Positions 10,727 through 18,411 of a stretch of 36,066 nt of DNA are shown here, in pieces (the stretch's first letter is position 1; each line of letters begins with the position of its first letter). The notes beneath the pieces are model-generated. The model was not told the DNA's origin, did no database searches, and saw only the letters and a program-made list of their open reading frames with translations. The position numbers were made by a program, and so were the translations under genes. Origin of the DNA: Chloroflexota bacterium (lineage in GTDB: Bacteria; Chloroflexota; Dehalococcoidia; Dehalococcoidales; UBA2162); assembly GCA_016190895.1 (NCBI GenBank), contig JACPPR010000021.1:1-36066 (forward strand), written 5' to 3'.

Positions 10727-10898
10727 TAAGATTATTAGGAAAGTTAATAATAGATTATTAAGGTTTGTTTTCTGACTAGCTAATGAGCTTATTTTCGCTT
10801 TGGCCTGTAATAGCTAGAGAACAGACAAAATCATAGAAACTGATGATTTACTTTGCCGCCCTTATATGGTTAAATACGACAAGACAAAGGAGGAAAGA

Positions 10899-11309
10899 AT
10901 GCGCAAATTAGGAATACTGGTTACCATCATCACTCTCGGGTTAATCCTGGCTGCCTGCGGAGGCGGAACTACAGCGACTCCACCACCCCCGCCACAAACG
11001 GTCCCACCGGCGACAACACCACCCGTAGCTACTCCACCGACACCGCCCCAGACGCCACCCGCCCCAACGATAGACGCCAAGGCTTTATATGGCTCTAAGT
11101 GCGCTGCGTGTCACGGAGCAAACCGTGAGGGCGTCACCGGCCTTGGCCCGTCTCTGCGGCCAAGCGACCATGAGAAACACACCGTGGCTGAATTAGCGGA
11201 AATTATATCAAAGGGTAGGGCCGGCACGGCTATGCCTCCTTTCGGGGGAAGCCTGAGCACAGCGGAAATAGACGCTATGGCTAATTTCATCAAGAACGTC
11301 GCCCCTTAA
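10899..11309 (+). CDS. Lipoprotein c-type cytochrome
   Basis: 136 residues from the ATG at 10899, which has AAAGGAGGAAAGA upstream; the frame also opens at 10866 without a site. Signal peptide with lipobox LAAC (Cys20), so it is predicted to be lipid-anchored on the outer face of the membrane. A Pro/Thr-rich linker (about 25-56) then holds the domain off the membrane. Heme attachment motif CAACH with Cys68, Cys71, His72; the distal Met ligand is probably in GTAMPPFGG. A mono-heme class I cytochrome c, electron carrier. It stands alone, with no obvious redox partner beside it. Confidence 0.9.
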   Translation: MRKLGILVTIITLGLILAACGGGTTATPPPPPQTVPPATTPPVATPPTPPQTPPAPTIDAKALYGSKCAACHGANREGVTGLGPSLRPSDHEKHTVAELAEIISKGRAGTAMPPFGGSLSTAEIDAMANFIKNVAP

Positions 11310-11640
11310 TTTTATAGAGCTGTCAGGGACAAGCGCTTAATTGCATAGATAGAAGATAAGTACACACTTTCTCTCCCACTACGGGGGGCTTGCCCCAAAT
11401 GTCATTCTGAAGGAGCGAAGCGACTGAAGAATCTGGGGGTGGAGTATCGCTAAGAACAAGCCCCACCGCTCCCAGATTCTTCGCTATGCTCAGAATGACA
11501 CATAGAATGTCACTTTTTGGGCAAAGCCCACTACGGGAGAGGAAATGTTCATTATTTAACTACACTTATGCAACAAAGCGCTAGCGGCGACATAGAGAGT
11601 AGAGGAACACTCCATCGCAGACTCTAGCGTATCCGAGAAA
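11310..11640. other. Intergenic region holding a large palindromic repeat
   Basis: No gene is seen between the cytochrome and the MFS transporter. Most of the stretch is a nested inverted repeat (see 11380-11540). The frame of the MFS gene is open from about 11599 but lacks a normal start codon before 11704. Confidence 0.6.
11380..11540. repeat. Nested inverted-repeat element (GTCATTCTGA type)
   Basis: Inner arms GTCATTCTGA (11401-11410) and its complement (about 11490-11499), with GAAGAATCTGGG and CCCAGATTCTTC inside them. Outer arms GGGCTTGCCCCAAA and TTTGGGCAAAGCCC flank these. Elements with the same GTCATT ends and GCGAAGC-type cores occur again at 28064-28199 and 29750-29826, suggesting a family of non-autonomous palindromic repeats. 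Confidence 0.7.
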
Positions 11641-11703
11641 CTGCCCCGGCTACCGTGGGTAAGCGGAAGGCTTTTCTACGGGTGGGTTATCGTTGCCTCC
11701 GGA

Positions 11704-12930
11704 GTGATAACTCAGTTCTTCCAGGGTATCGCCAACCAGGGCTTCTCCACTTATCTTGGCCCGCTTCAAGAGCAATTCGGATGGAGCCGGGCAGTTCTGG
11801 CCGGCCCGCGTTCGGTCACGCAGGTAGAGAACTCGGTTCTCGGCCCTGTAGAGGGCTACCTGGTGGACAAATTCGGCCCCCGCCGTATGGTTGCCGCCGG
11901 CACGTTTGTGATGGGCTTGGGGCTGATTCTTTTCGGACTGACTCAGTCCCTGTGGCTTTACTATGTTTCCAATATCATCATCGCCCTTGGCACCGGTTTT
12001 CAGGGCATTCTGGTTATGTCGGTAGCGGTAAACAACTGGTTCCGTCGCAAACGCTCTATCGCCCAGTCTGTAATGCTTCTCGGCTTCACCATGGCCGGCG
12101 TAGTGGCAGTTCCATTATTAGTCTTGGTCCAGACCAACATTAACTGGCAAACATCAGCCATTGGCTCCGGTCTGCTTATCTGGGCATTCGGTTTCCCCTG
12201 TTCATTGCTATTGCGTACCAGTCCGGAAGCTTATGGTTTGCTGCCTGATGGCGATACTTCCGGCGGCGCTACCGGCCATAACTCCGTTGGAGAGCGTCAG
12301 TCCACCGTCGAATATGATTTCACCCTGCGTGAGGCAATCCGCACCCGGGCATTCTGGCTCCTCGCCATCGGTTCGGCGGTAAGCAACCTCGGTATGGGAG
12401 CCGCCCAGGTACACCTTTTTCTCCACCTGGAGCAGGGCGTCGGTCTGGCACGACCGACTGCCGCTCTGGTCTGGATGGTGGCAAGTCTGGCCAACATCCC
12501 TTCCAGACTCGCCGGCGGCTTCCTCGGCGACCGGTTGCCGAAAAATCTGATGGTCGGGCTATCGATGGTGTTTATGGCGGTATCTCTCTTCGTACTTGGG
12601 ATGGCTACTTCTCTGCAAATGGCTTTTGTTTACGCAGTGCTCTACGGAATCGGCTGGGGAATGCGGACTCCTGTTATTAATGCTATGCAGGGCGAATACT
12701 TCGGCCGCAAGTCCCAGGGAGTTATCCGAGGCTGGTTGCAGACCGTCAGCCTCCCTTTTACTATCGCCGCACCGGTGATAGCCGGCTACATCGCCGACCT
12801 GCAGGGGAATTACAAATGGACATTCATCATCATGTCTTTCGTGAGCCTAGTCGGAGCAGCCCTCATCTTCATCACAACAGCCCCCAAATCCCCTCTTGAT
12901 AAACAAGCCGCTCTTAATGCGGAGAGATAA
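11704..12930 (+). CDS. MFS transporter (oxalate/formate antiporter-like)
   Basis: 408 residues from a GTG at 11704, with about 11-12 membrane segments. MFS signatures: loop 2-3 GPVEGYLVDKFGPRRMVAAG and the equivalent in the second half RLAGGFLGDRLPKNLMVG, with IRGWLQTVSLPFTIAAPVIAGYIADLQGNY near the end. Most like monocarboxylate or oxalate/formate-type MFS proteins. The frame continues upstream of the GTG with RLFYGWVIVASGV (from 11668), the usual beginning of TM1 in such transporters, yet no ATG/GTG/TTG is found there. The annotated start therefore probably lacks about 12 or more residues; a mutated start or an upstream frameshift is likely. Confidence 0.85.
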   Translation: MITQFFQGIANQGFSTYLGPLQEQFGWSRAVLAGPRSVTQVENSVLGPVEGYLVDKFGPRRMVAAGTFVMGLGLILFGLTQSLWLYYVSNIIIALGTGFQGILVMSVAVNNWFRRKRSIAQSVMLLGFTMAGVVAVPLLVLVQTNINWQTSAIGSGLLIWAFGFPCSLLLRTSPEAYGLLPDGDTSGGATGHNSVGERQSTVEYDFTLREAIRTRAFWLLAIGSAVSNLGMGAAQVHLFLHLEQGVGLARPTAALVWMVASLANIPSRLAGGFLGDRLPKNLMVGLSMVFMAVSLFVLGMATSLQMAFVYAVLYGIGWGMRTPVINAMQGEYFGRKSQGVIRGWLQTVSLPFTIAAPVIAGYIADLQGNYKWTFIIMSFVSLVGAALIFITTAPKSPLDKQAALNAER

Positions 12931-12969
12931 TACCGGACTACGTAGGGCAAAATACGTATCACTACGGAT

Positions 12970-12997
12970 TTTAGATGCCAATCGCCGTGGCTATAAT
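12970..12997 (+). promoter_or_regulatory. Promoter of the small peptide / radical SAM pair
   Basis: TATAAT at 12992-12997 (perfect -10) with TTTAGA at 12970-12975 (4 of 6 to TTGACA), spacing 16. Initiation near 13004 would give a short leader with AAGGAGG at 13013-13019 before the ATG at 13027. Confidence 0.5.
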
Positions 12998-13026
12998 AAA
13001 TTTAATCTATCGAAGGAGGCGCTGCG

Positions 13027-13119
13027 ATGTTGGCAAAACACTTAGAAGCCAGGTTCTTCCAGGAATTCAAGGAGGCTCTGGAAAAGAGCAAGTCTATTCC
13101 GGCGAACTGCCTGAAGTGA
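13027..13119 (+). CDS. Small peptide in front of radical SAM enzyme (candidate RiPP precursor, probably frameshifted)
   Basis: An ATG at 13027 with a strong AAGGAGG site 7 bp upstream and its own promoter opens a 30-residue frame (MLAKHLEARFFQEFKEALE then KSKSIPANCLK) that ends at TGA 13117. After the A run at 13082-13085 the -1 frame continues with natural-looking codons (EQVYSGELPEVKELK, then IEVAASLAADKN) to TAA at 13167-13169, which overlaps the radical SAM ATG as TAATG. A single slip at GGAAAAG joins both into one peptide of about 47 residues that is translationally coupled to the enzyme. The tail (PEVKELKIEV) faintly recalls PqqA-like leaders. No Cys in the joined form; one Cys in the short form. 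Precursor role is inference from position. Confidence 0.45.
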   Translation: MLAKHLEARFFQEFKEALEKSKSIPANCLK

Positions 13120-13168
13120 AAGAGCTGAAAATCGAAGTAGCTGCCAGTTTGGCAGCGGATAAAAACTA

Positions 13169-14218
13169 ATGCCGGGAGCGATGTATAGTTTCTTCGTCCA
13201 GTGGCACCTGACAGAAAGATGCAACCTGAGATGTCGTCACTGCTACCAGGAAAAAGTAGCTGGTGAGTTGGAGCATCAGGAAATCTGCCAGGCGATGGAG
13301 GGTATTGCCGGAACGATTCAAGGCTGGCGAGCCGATTATGGGATGGAAATCTCGCCCAGCTTTCATTTCACCGGTGGTGAGCCTATGGTGAGGCATGGCT
13401 TATTCCCTATCCTGGCTCAAGCTCATTCCCTCGGTTTTTCGGTGTCGCTGATGAGCAACGGCACGCTTATCAGTGAAGAGCTTGCCCGCCGACTTGCGAC
13501 AGCCGGCGTGAGGGATGTCCAGGTCAGCCTCGATGGTCTTGAGGACGTCCACGATAGCATCAGGGGAAAAGGCTCGTTTCAGCAGGCGGTGCGGGGCATC
13601 GCCAACCTTATCTCAGCAGGCGTCGAAACCAATATCAACCTTACCCTCTCGCGCGTGAATTACGACCAGCTCGATGGTCTGGTTAACCTTGGCAAACAGC
13701 TAGGCGTGGGGGCGGTCGCTTTTTCGAGGCTGGTGCCCTGCGGACGGGGAGAGGAACTGGCTGACGAGGTGCTGACTCCGGCTGAGCTGTCTGACCTGCA
13801 CGCCAAGGCCAGAGCACTAAACGCCGGCTCCAAAGTCGAGGTCGCCTGCAGCGACCCTCTCTTTTCGGTTACCGGTATACCCGGAGAAGTTCCCCAGATA
13901 GACTTCCCGGTCGGTGGCTGCGCCGCCGGTATGTTCGGCGTGACCATCACCAGCGATGGTAGCGTAATGCCTTGCCGCCGCATGAACCTGGTTATCGGTA
14001 ACATCAAGCAACAGTCCTTGCGCGAGCTATGGGCGGATTCACCTGTCCTGTGGGCTTTGCGCGACCGCCGCTCCTACCATGACGGCTGCGAGTCGTGTTA
14101 CTACTGGGCAGTCTGCCGCGGCTGCCGGGCAATCGCTCTGGCCTCAGCCCGGTCTAACGGGCAGGAGGACTTCCTCGGCGCCGACCCCCAGTGCCCCTAT
14201 CATAAACCGAGAGGCTAA
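13169..14218 (+). CDS. Radical SAM/SPASM protein, putative peptide maturase
   Basis: 349 residues. The radical SAM core has the CxxxCxxC cluster site at Cys18, Cys22, Cys25 (TERCNLRCRHCYQ), the GGEP motif in FHFTGGEPM, and a QVSLDGLEDVHDSIRG strand as in SPASM peptide maturases (PqqE/NirJ-like). The C-terminal SPASM region keeps its cysteines: CAAGMFGVTITSDGSVMPC, then CESCYYWAVCRGC and a last QCPYH, enough for one or two auxiliary 4Fe-4S clusters. The start overlaps the stop of the preceding frame (TAATG). There is no PqqD-like recognition domain, protease or exporter directly attached, although an MFS transporter lies upstream. Anaerobic-type enzyme; substrate most likely the small upstream peptide. 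Confidence 0.88.
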   Translation: MPGAMYSFFVQWHLTERCNLRCRHCYQEKVAGELEHQEICQAMEGIAGTIQGWRADYGMEISPSFHFTGGEPMVRHGLFPILAQAHSLGFSVSLMSNGTLISEELARRLATAGVRDVQVSLDGLEDVHDSIRGKGSFQQAVRGIANLISAGVETNINLTLSRVNYDQLDGLVNLGKQLGVGAVAFSRLVPCGRGEELADEVLTPAELSDLHAKARALNAGSKVEVACSDPLFSVTGIPGEVPQIDFPVGGCAAGMFGVTITSDGSVMPCRRMNLVIGNIKQQSLRELWADSPVLWALRDRRSYHDGCESCYYWAVCRGCRAIALASARSNGQEDFLGADPQCPYHKPRG

Positions 14219-14262
14219 CTCGTCAGAACCGAAGAGCGCCCCGATAATCCCGATGGTCTAGC

Positions 14263-14802
14263 TTATTCATCCGAAAGGTCGACTTCTCCGTTAAGTGTAA
14301 TTCGAACCAGCTTCCCGGCCATGAAATTCCCGGGCCCAAAATAGTTATTCCATATCATACCGAAGTCTTCGCGATGAAGATGGGTGGTTGCATGGAAGCC
14401 CATCGTAGTATATGAACCTGTCTCATCTTCGTACTGGACTGGACCAAAGTATTCCGTATTAAGAGTAATCGGTCGAGTTATGCCGCGAATGGTTATCTCA
14501 CCGTGAACCTCAAGCATGTTACTGCCTGCTATTTCGGTTCTTGTGCTTTTGAAAAGGATTTTGGGATATTTTTCGACATCCAGGAAATCAGCGCTGCGGA
14601 GATGATTGTCGCGCCGCTCGACTCCCGTCCACAATTCCTTGGCGTCTATCTCAATCTCTGCTGACAGGCTGCCGGCGTTTGCAGCATCGAAGTAAATAAA
14701 GCCCGAAATCTTATTAAACTGACCGTGGACATCCGTAATCATCATGTGGCGAGCTACAAAATGAGCGACAGTGTGTTCAGAATCTATTACCCATTTCCCC
14801 AT
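14263..14802 (-). CDS. YceI-family lipocalin-like protein
   Basis: 179 residues, one YceI domain: WVIDSEHTVAHFVARHMMITDVHGQF at the start, SLSAEIEIDAKELWTGVERRDNHLRSADFLDVEKYP in the middle, and ITIRGITRPITLNTEY later, the classic pattern of a beta-barrel that binds isoprenoid or amide lipids. No signal peptide is seen, so unlike E. coli YceI it should be cytoplasmic. Start ATG with GCGGAGGCAACA upstream; a TATAAT lies at 14827-14832 on the same strand about 25-30 bp upstream, with a poor -35. It is convergent with the radical SAM gene and has no operon partner. Confidence 0.9.
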   Translation of the reverse strand: MGKWVIDSEHTVAHFVARHMMITDVHGQFNKISGFIYFDAANAGSLSAEIEIDAKELWTGVERRDNHLRSADFLDVEKYPKILFKSTRTEIAGSNMLEVHGEITIRGITRPITLNTEYFGPVQYEDETGSYTTMGFHATTHLHREDFGMIWNNYFGPGNFMAGKLVRITLNGEVDLSDE

Positions 14803-15027
14803 TGTTGCCTCCGCTTTTTAAGATTAATTATAACACTCTCCAGCCCTGGCTGAACGAGCATTCTACATCCCCGGCTAAATAGAGTGTTCCATTGCAAGCG
14901 GACAACGCCTCGAAGAGGGTCTATGTACATCAATCTTGAAGAAATCTTGATATTTGACTGTTAACCTCACTTAGAGGTCGCTAAAATGGCATATTACTAT
15001 TAAAAACGCTACAAGGAGGATAGGCAC

Positions 15028-15282
15028 ATAACTGACCCGTCCCTCGAACCCAACTCCAACAGCGGCACCCGCGGTGACACCGGCGCGAGACCGACCGAGC
15101 CTCGACCACCAGGCACGCCACGTTGGGTAAAAGTGTTTGCGCTCATCGCCCTTGTCCTGGTTGTGCTGTTCGTCATCCTGCGCCTCGCCGGGCATGGCCC
15201 TGGCGGCCAGACACCATCCGGTGGACCGGGCGGTCATACACCACCTCCCGGCATACCGGAACATAGGGGGCAACAGCCATGA
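15028..15282 (+). CDS. Small single-pass membrane protein with apparent ATA start
   Basis: An open frame of 84 codons beginning at ATA (15028-15030), where AGGAGG lies 8 bp upstream exactly where an ATG would be expected. Read with Met first it gives MTDPSLEPNSNSGTRG, a Pro/Arg-rich N-terminus, one membrane segment (VFALIALVLVVLFVILRLAG, about 38-57) and a Gly/Pro/His-rich tail (GPGGHTPPPGIPEHRGQQP). Its TGA overlaps the ATG of the next gene (ATGA), so the two are coupled. GC-rich codons with G/C in most third positions differ from the neighbours and recall actinobacterial genes. Either ATA is used as a rare start or the ATG has mutated. Not recognised as a named family. Confidence 0.5.
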   Translation: MTDPSLEPNSNSGTRGDTGARPTEPRPPGTPRWVKVFALIALVLVVLFVILRLAGHGPGGQTPSGGPGGHTPPPGIPEHRGQQP

Positions 15283-15794
15283 CCATGACACCCGGCATCC
15301 GGAAGTTCGCACTCACCGCGCATATCACTTTCTCGGGCGGCTGGATTGGGGCTGCCATTGCTTACATTGGCCTCGTCCTTGCCGCTCCTACAGGGCAAGA
15401 CGCTCAGATGGTGCGTGCTGCCTTTCTTGCGATGGAGTTGAGATACGTCCTTGTCCCGTTGGCATTCGCTTCGCTGCTGAGTGGGCTTGTCATGTCACTG
15501 GGCACCAAGTGGGGCTTGTTCCGGCACTATTGGGTACTGATCTCATTCTTGCTGACCACATTTGCCACCGTTGTGTTGCTAACGCAGCTGGAACATGTCG
15601 GCTTTCCGACAGGCGCCGTGGCAGGGACGCACGGTGCCGAGTCCCGTAGCGTGTTATGGGGACAACTCCTTCACCCCGTCGGCGGCCTACTGGTTTTGCT
15701 CGTGATCCTGGTGCTGAATGTGTACAAGCCGCGGGGCATGACCCCGTACGGATGGCGCAAGCAGCACGAGCGGGCAAGGGTGTCGCGGCCATAA
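15279..15794 (+). CDS. Four-helix membrane protein (DUF2269-like), unknown function
   Basis: 171 residues with about four membrane segments: FALTAHITFSGGWIGAAIAYIG, YVLVPLAFASLLSGLVMSLG, HYWVLISFLLTTFATVVLL and LLHPVGGLLVLLVILVLNVY. A His in TM1 (TAHI), the WGLFRHYW motif and a late LHPVGG recall small integral membrane proteins of the DUF2269 kind in actinobacteria, but I am not certain of the family. Start ATG overlaps the preceding stop by 4 bp. GC-rich codon use like its partner and unlike flanking genes suggests joint transfer. The positive tail (RKQHERARVSRP) should face the cytoplasm. Confidence 0.65.
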   Translation: MTMTPGIRKFALTAHITFSGGWIGAAIAYIGLVLAAPTGQDAQMVRAAFLAMELRYVLVPLAFASLLSGLVMSLGTKWGLFRHYWVLISFLLTTFATVVLLTQLEHVGFPTGAVAGTHGAESRSVLWGQLLHPVGGLLVLLVILVLNVYKPRGMTPYGWRKQHERARVSRP

Positions 15795-15934
15795 AAATGT
15801 AGGCGATTTCTGTTCTTGCTGAGGTGACGACATTGGCGCTAATCATATGCACCGTAGTATCATGTCCTTGGTGGGAGAGGTTTCCAGAATGAAGCCATTT
15901 TCAAATCTAAGAAGGTAGCAGATGCTTCCGGGGG

Positions 15935-16642
15935 ATGGGAATGTCTGGCAAAAAAGTGCTGGTGGTAGATGATGACGTTAAAGTGGTGGAGGTACTGAAA
16001 CTCTACTTAAACCGTGATGGTTGCGAGGTTGTTACGGCTAATACCGGCACCGATGGACTGAAACTCGCCAGAGAAACACGCCCTGACTTAATTGTTCTGG
16101 ACCTCATGTTACCTGAACTCGATGGCTTTCAGGTTTGCCGTGCATTGAGAGCTGAGTCTGATGTTGCCATCATCATGTTGACTGCCAGGACCACGGAGCT
16201 TGACCGGATCGCCGGCCTGGACCTGGGAGCTGATGACTACGTATCTAAGCCTTTCAGCCCTCGTGAGCTCGCCGCTAGGATACGAGCCGTGTTGAGACGG
16301 ATGCCCGACTCGATGCTGGAGCGGGGTCCCAGCGAGATTAAACATGACGATCTCAAGGTGAACTTCCCGAGGCGTGAGGTGCTACGGGAATGCAGAGCTA
16401 TTACGCTTACCCCTACAGAATTCAGGTTACTGGGTATCATGATAAAATCCCCCGGCAGGGTTTATAGCCGGGCTGAACTCATTAGCGGCGCTTTTGAGTA
16501 CGATTTTGATAGCTACGAACATACGGTGGATACTCACATAATGAACTTGCGGCGTAAGCTGGAACCGGATCCCAATCATCCCAAGTATATCATCACAGTG
16601 TTCGGGATGGGCTATAAGTTCGCGGGGAAGGAAGACGTATGA
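15935..16642 (+). CDS. OmpR/PhoB-family response regulator
   Basis: 235 residues. Receiver domain at about 5-120 with the acidic pocket VVDDD, phospho-acceptor Asp56 (IVLDLMLPELDG), Thr in MLTAR and Lys105 in SKPFSPREL. Winged-helix DNA-binding domain at about 135-232 (LTPTEFRLLGIM, EHTVDTHIMNLRRKLEPDP, IITVFGMGYKF). Start could be the ATG at 15935 or 15941; both lie behind a G-rich tract. The stop overlaps the kinase start (ATGA), so regulator and kinase form one unit. What it senses is not evident; the pair of membrane genes just upstream and DUF2905 downstream are possible targets. Confidence 0.92.
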   Translation: MGMSGKKVLVVDDDVKVVEVLKLYLNRDGCEVVTANTGTDGLKLARETRPDLIVLDLMLPELDGFQVCRALRAESDVAIIMLTARTTELDRIAGLDLGADDYVSKPFSPRELAARIRAVLRRMPDSMLERGPSEIKHDDLKVNFPRREVLRECRAITLTPTEFRLLGIMIKSPGRVYSRAELISGAFEYDFDSYEHTVDTHIMNLRRKLEPDPNHPKYIITVFGMGYKFAGKEDV

Positions 16643-16890
16643 TTTACAGCCTACGCTTTCGCCTAGCGTTGGCGTTCACGCTGGTGATACTAATAGCCAT
16701 CAGTACTGTTTCGCTTTTTACCAGTTTGGCTTCATCAGGTAAAATCCACGAGTACCAGGAACATACTGACCAGTCAAGATGCACAGGACGCAATACCTGC
16801 TATCCCAGTACTACTCTGGAGGTAGCTGGGTCGGCGTCCAGACGGCCGTGGAACATATTTCCGCTATCCTCGGACAACGGATTATATTAA
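16639..16890 (+). pseudogene. N-terminal fragment of frameshifted sensor histidine kinase
   Basis: Starts with an ATG overlapping the regulator stop. Residues 1-34 give a short cytoplasmic tail and the first membrane helix (LRFRLALAFTLVILIAISTVSLFTSL). The frame then leaves homologous sequence after about EYQEHTDQ (near 16770) and continues as nonsense to 16890, while the natural continuation is in another frame (16779 onward). The two parts together would make one kinase of about 450 residues. A single indel around 16770-16785, real or from sequencing, explains it. Confidence 0.7.
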
Positions 16891-17993
16891 CTGATACCAG
16901 CGGCATAGTGGTCGCTGATTCCGAAAAACAGGATGTCGGCAAAAGGTACGACTCTGGTTGGCTGGGCAATGACCAGCTGGCGCAATATATACAAGATGGC
17001 AATCAGACCGTGGGCATCCTGTATGAAGGTCCTGAAATACGTTCCCCAATAGCTACAGCTTCGGTTCATAATCTTTCTAATTCTATAAACCAGTTCCTGG
17101 TCTTGGGTGGGGTAATTGCCCTCGCCACCGCCTTAATAATTACCTTCTTCATGTCACGAAGAATCTCGGCACCTATTCATGCCCTGAGTGTAGCCACCAC
17201 ACGCTTGGGGGAAGGCGATTTCACTCAGAGAGTAAACTTTCAGGGCAGGGATGAGGTGGGGAAGTTGGTCAAGAACTTTAATTACATGGCAACCGAGTTA
17301 ATGCAAGCTGAAGAGTACCGGAGAAACCTGGTGGCAGACGTTGCCCATGAGTTAGGGACTCCTGTTTCAGATATTCGTTCTTACCTGGAGGCTATTCATG
17401 ATGGCCTTATGCAGCCAACTCAAGCCAACCTCGCTTCCATATACGAAGATATCCTTCTGCTTTCCAGGCTTATCAACGACCTGCAATTGCTTGCTCAGGC
17501 CGACGCCGGGGAGCTAAATCTGTTCTATCAACCGGATAATCTCGTACGAGTAATTACCAGTGCTGTGGCGTCGACGCAGGCTAGGGTGGATGGTAAGGGA
17601 ATATCTTTGAAGCTTGACCTGCCAGCCCAGTTCCCTGCAGTAGAAATCGATTCTCAGAGAATCAGCCAGATTCTGGATAACCTGTTAGATAACGCCATAA
17701 GGCATACTCCTCAAGGGGGTGAAATCACCGTCGCTGCACGGGAACGCAAGTCGGATGTTGAGGTTGCTATCTCCGATAATGGTGAGGGGATCCCGCCGGA
17801 AGACTTGCCCCGTATCTTTGAACGTTTCTACCGCGTCGATAAGTCTCGTGCTAAAACCACCGGTGGCAGCGGCCTGGGGCTTACAATCACCAAGCGCCTT
17901 GTTGAAGCTCACGGTGGTAAGATAGACGTTCAAAGTGAGTTAGGGGAAGGCACTCGCTTCACTTTTACGATTCCCACGCGTAGTCCATCTTGA
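16779..17993 (+). CDS. Sensor histidine kinase, main part (lacks TM1 because of frameshift)
   Basis: 404 residues. An extracytoplasmic sensor portion (about 1-100), a second membrane helix ([20 protein letters not shown]), a HAMP domain ([26 protein letters not shown]), a dimerisation/phosphoacceptor helix with His190 ([20 protein letters not shown]) and a HATPase domain with N box [33 protein letters not shown] and [17 protein letters not shown]. The H box reads HELGTPV where HELRTPL is usual. The in-frame upstream sequence has a TGA 12 bp before the ATG, so the N-terminal helix must come from the 16639 frame. Paired with the OmpR-type regulator. Confidence 0.88.
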   Translation: MHRTQYLLSQYYSGGSWVGVQTAVEHISAILGQRIILTDTSGIVVADSEKQDVGKRYDSGWLGNDQLAQYIQDGNQTVGILYEGPEIRSPIATASVHNLSNSINQFLVLGGVIALATALIITFFMSRRISAPIHALSVATTRLGEGDFTQRVNFQGRDEVGKLVKNFNYMATELMQAEEYRRNLVADVAHELGTPVSDIRSYLEAIHDGLMQPTQANLASIYEDILLLSRLINDLQLLAQADAGELNLFYQPDNLVRVITSAVASTQARVDGKGISLKLDLPAQFPAVEIDSQRISQILDNLLDNAIRHTPQGGEITVAARERKSDVEVAISDNGEGIPPEDLPRIFERFYRVDKSRAKTTGGSGLGLTITKRLVEAHGGKIDVQSELGEGTRFTFTIPTRSPS

Positions 17994-18088
17994 TGAGCAA
18001 TAGCAAGAGACGGGTAACGGCTCTTCCTCCAGAATGCGTTCCTTTTAATCTTCGAAGATGCCAGAACTTTAATTGAGACTGGAGACCG

Positions 18089-18322
18089 ATGTCGACTTTT
18101 GAGTCTGTTGGAAAACTACTGATACTTGTGGGAGTTTTCATTGTCATCCTGGGAGTGTTGTTTACGTTTTGGAGCAAGATTCCATTCCTGGGGAGACTGC
18201 CGGACGATATTTTCATAGAAAGGGGCAATTTTCGCTTCTTCTTTCCTATTGTAACCAGCCTGGTTATCAGCGTGATATTTACTATCATTGTTAACCTCAT
18301 CATAATACTAACGCGCAGATGA
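18089..18322 (+). CDS. DUF2905-family small membrane protein
   Basis: 77 residues with two membrane helices (LLILVGVFIVILGVLFTFWS and FFPIVTSLVISVIFTIIVNLIIIL) around a conserved loop KIPFLGRLPDDIFIERGNFRFFFP, the DUF2905 hallmark. Function unknown in the family. Start ATG with GGAGACCG upstream, about 95 bp after the kinase, so it may be the last gene of that unit. Confidence 0.88.
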   Translation: MSTFESVGKLLILVGVFIVILGVLFTFWSKIPFLGRLPDDIFIERGNFRFFFPIVTSLVISVIFTIIVNLIIILTRR

Positions 18323-18382
18323 GGAATAGCTCGGTGAATTCGCCAGACCTGGGGCCGATTTCGCAGCATATCTGAGGTTTAC

Positions 18383-18406
18383 AAAAAGCCTTCTTGTTCA
18401 GAAGGC
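18383..18406 (-). terminator. Intrinsic terminator behind the tRNA-like element
   Basis: On the minus strand GCCTTCT-GAACA-AGAAGGC (7-bp stem, 5-nt loop) is followed by TTTTTGT. It lies 5 bp after the 3' end of the tRNA-like sequence, so leftward transcripts through it would end here. Confidence 0.75.
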
Positions 18407-18411
18407 CGAGA

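Noticed and set aside
10679-10760. Classical HAIR operator (CTTGAGT-N7-ACTCAAG)
   Set aside because: Only fragments such as ACTCTTG and CAACTT are found; spacing and symmetry do not fit.
13117-13140. In-frame TGA codons after the short peptide as selenocysteine
   Set aside because: TGA-AAG-AGC-TGA-AAA-TCG-AAG-TAG has no convincing SECIS hairpin behind it, and the -1 frame offers a better continuation.
12975-13169. 64-codon plus-strand frame as one gene (MPIAVAIINLIYRRRR start)
   Set aside because: The first half has no ribosome site and unnatural composition and covers the promoter of the peptide gene; only its last about 28 codons look coding, and these are treated as the -1 continuation of the frame at 13027.
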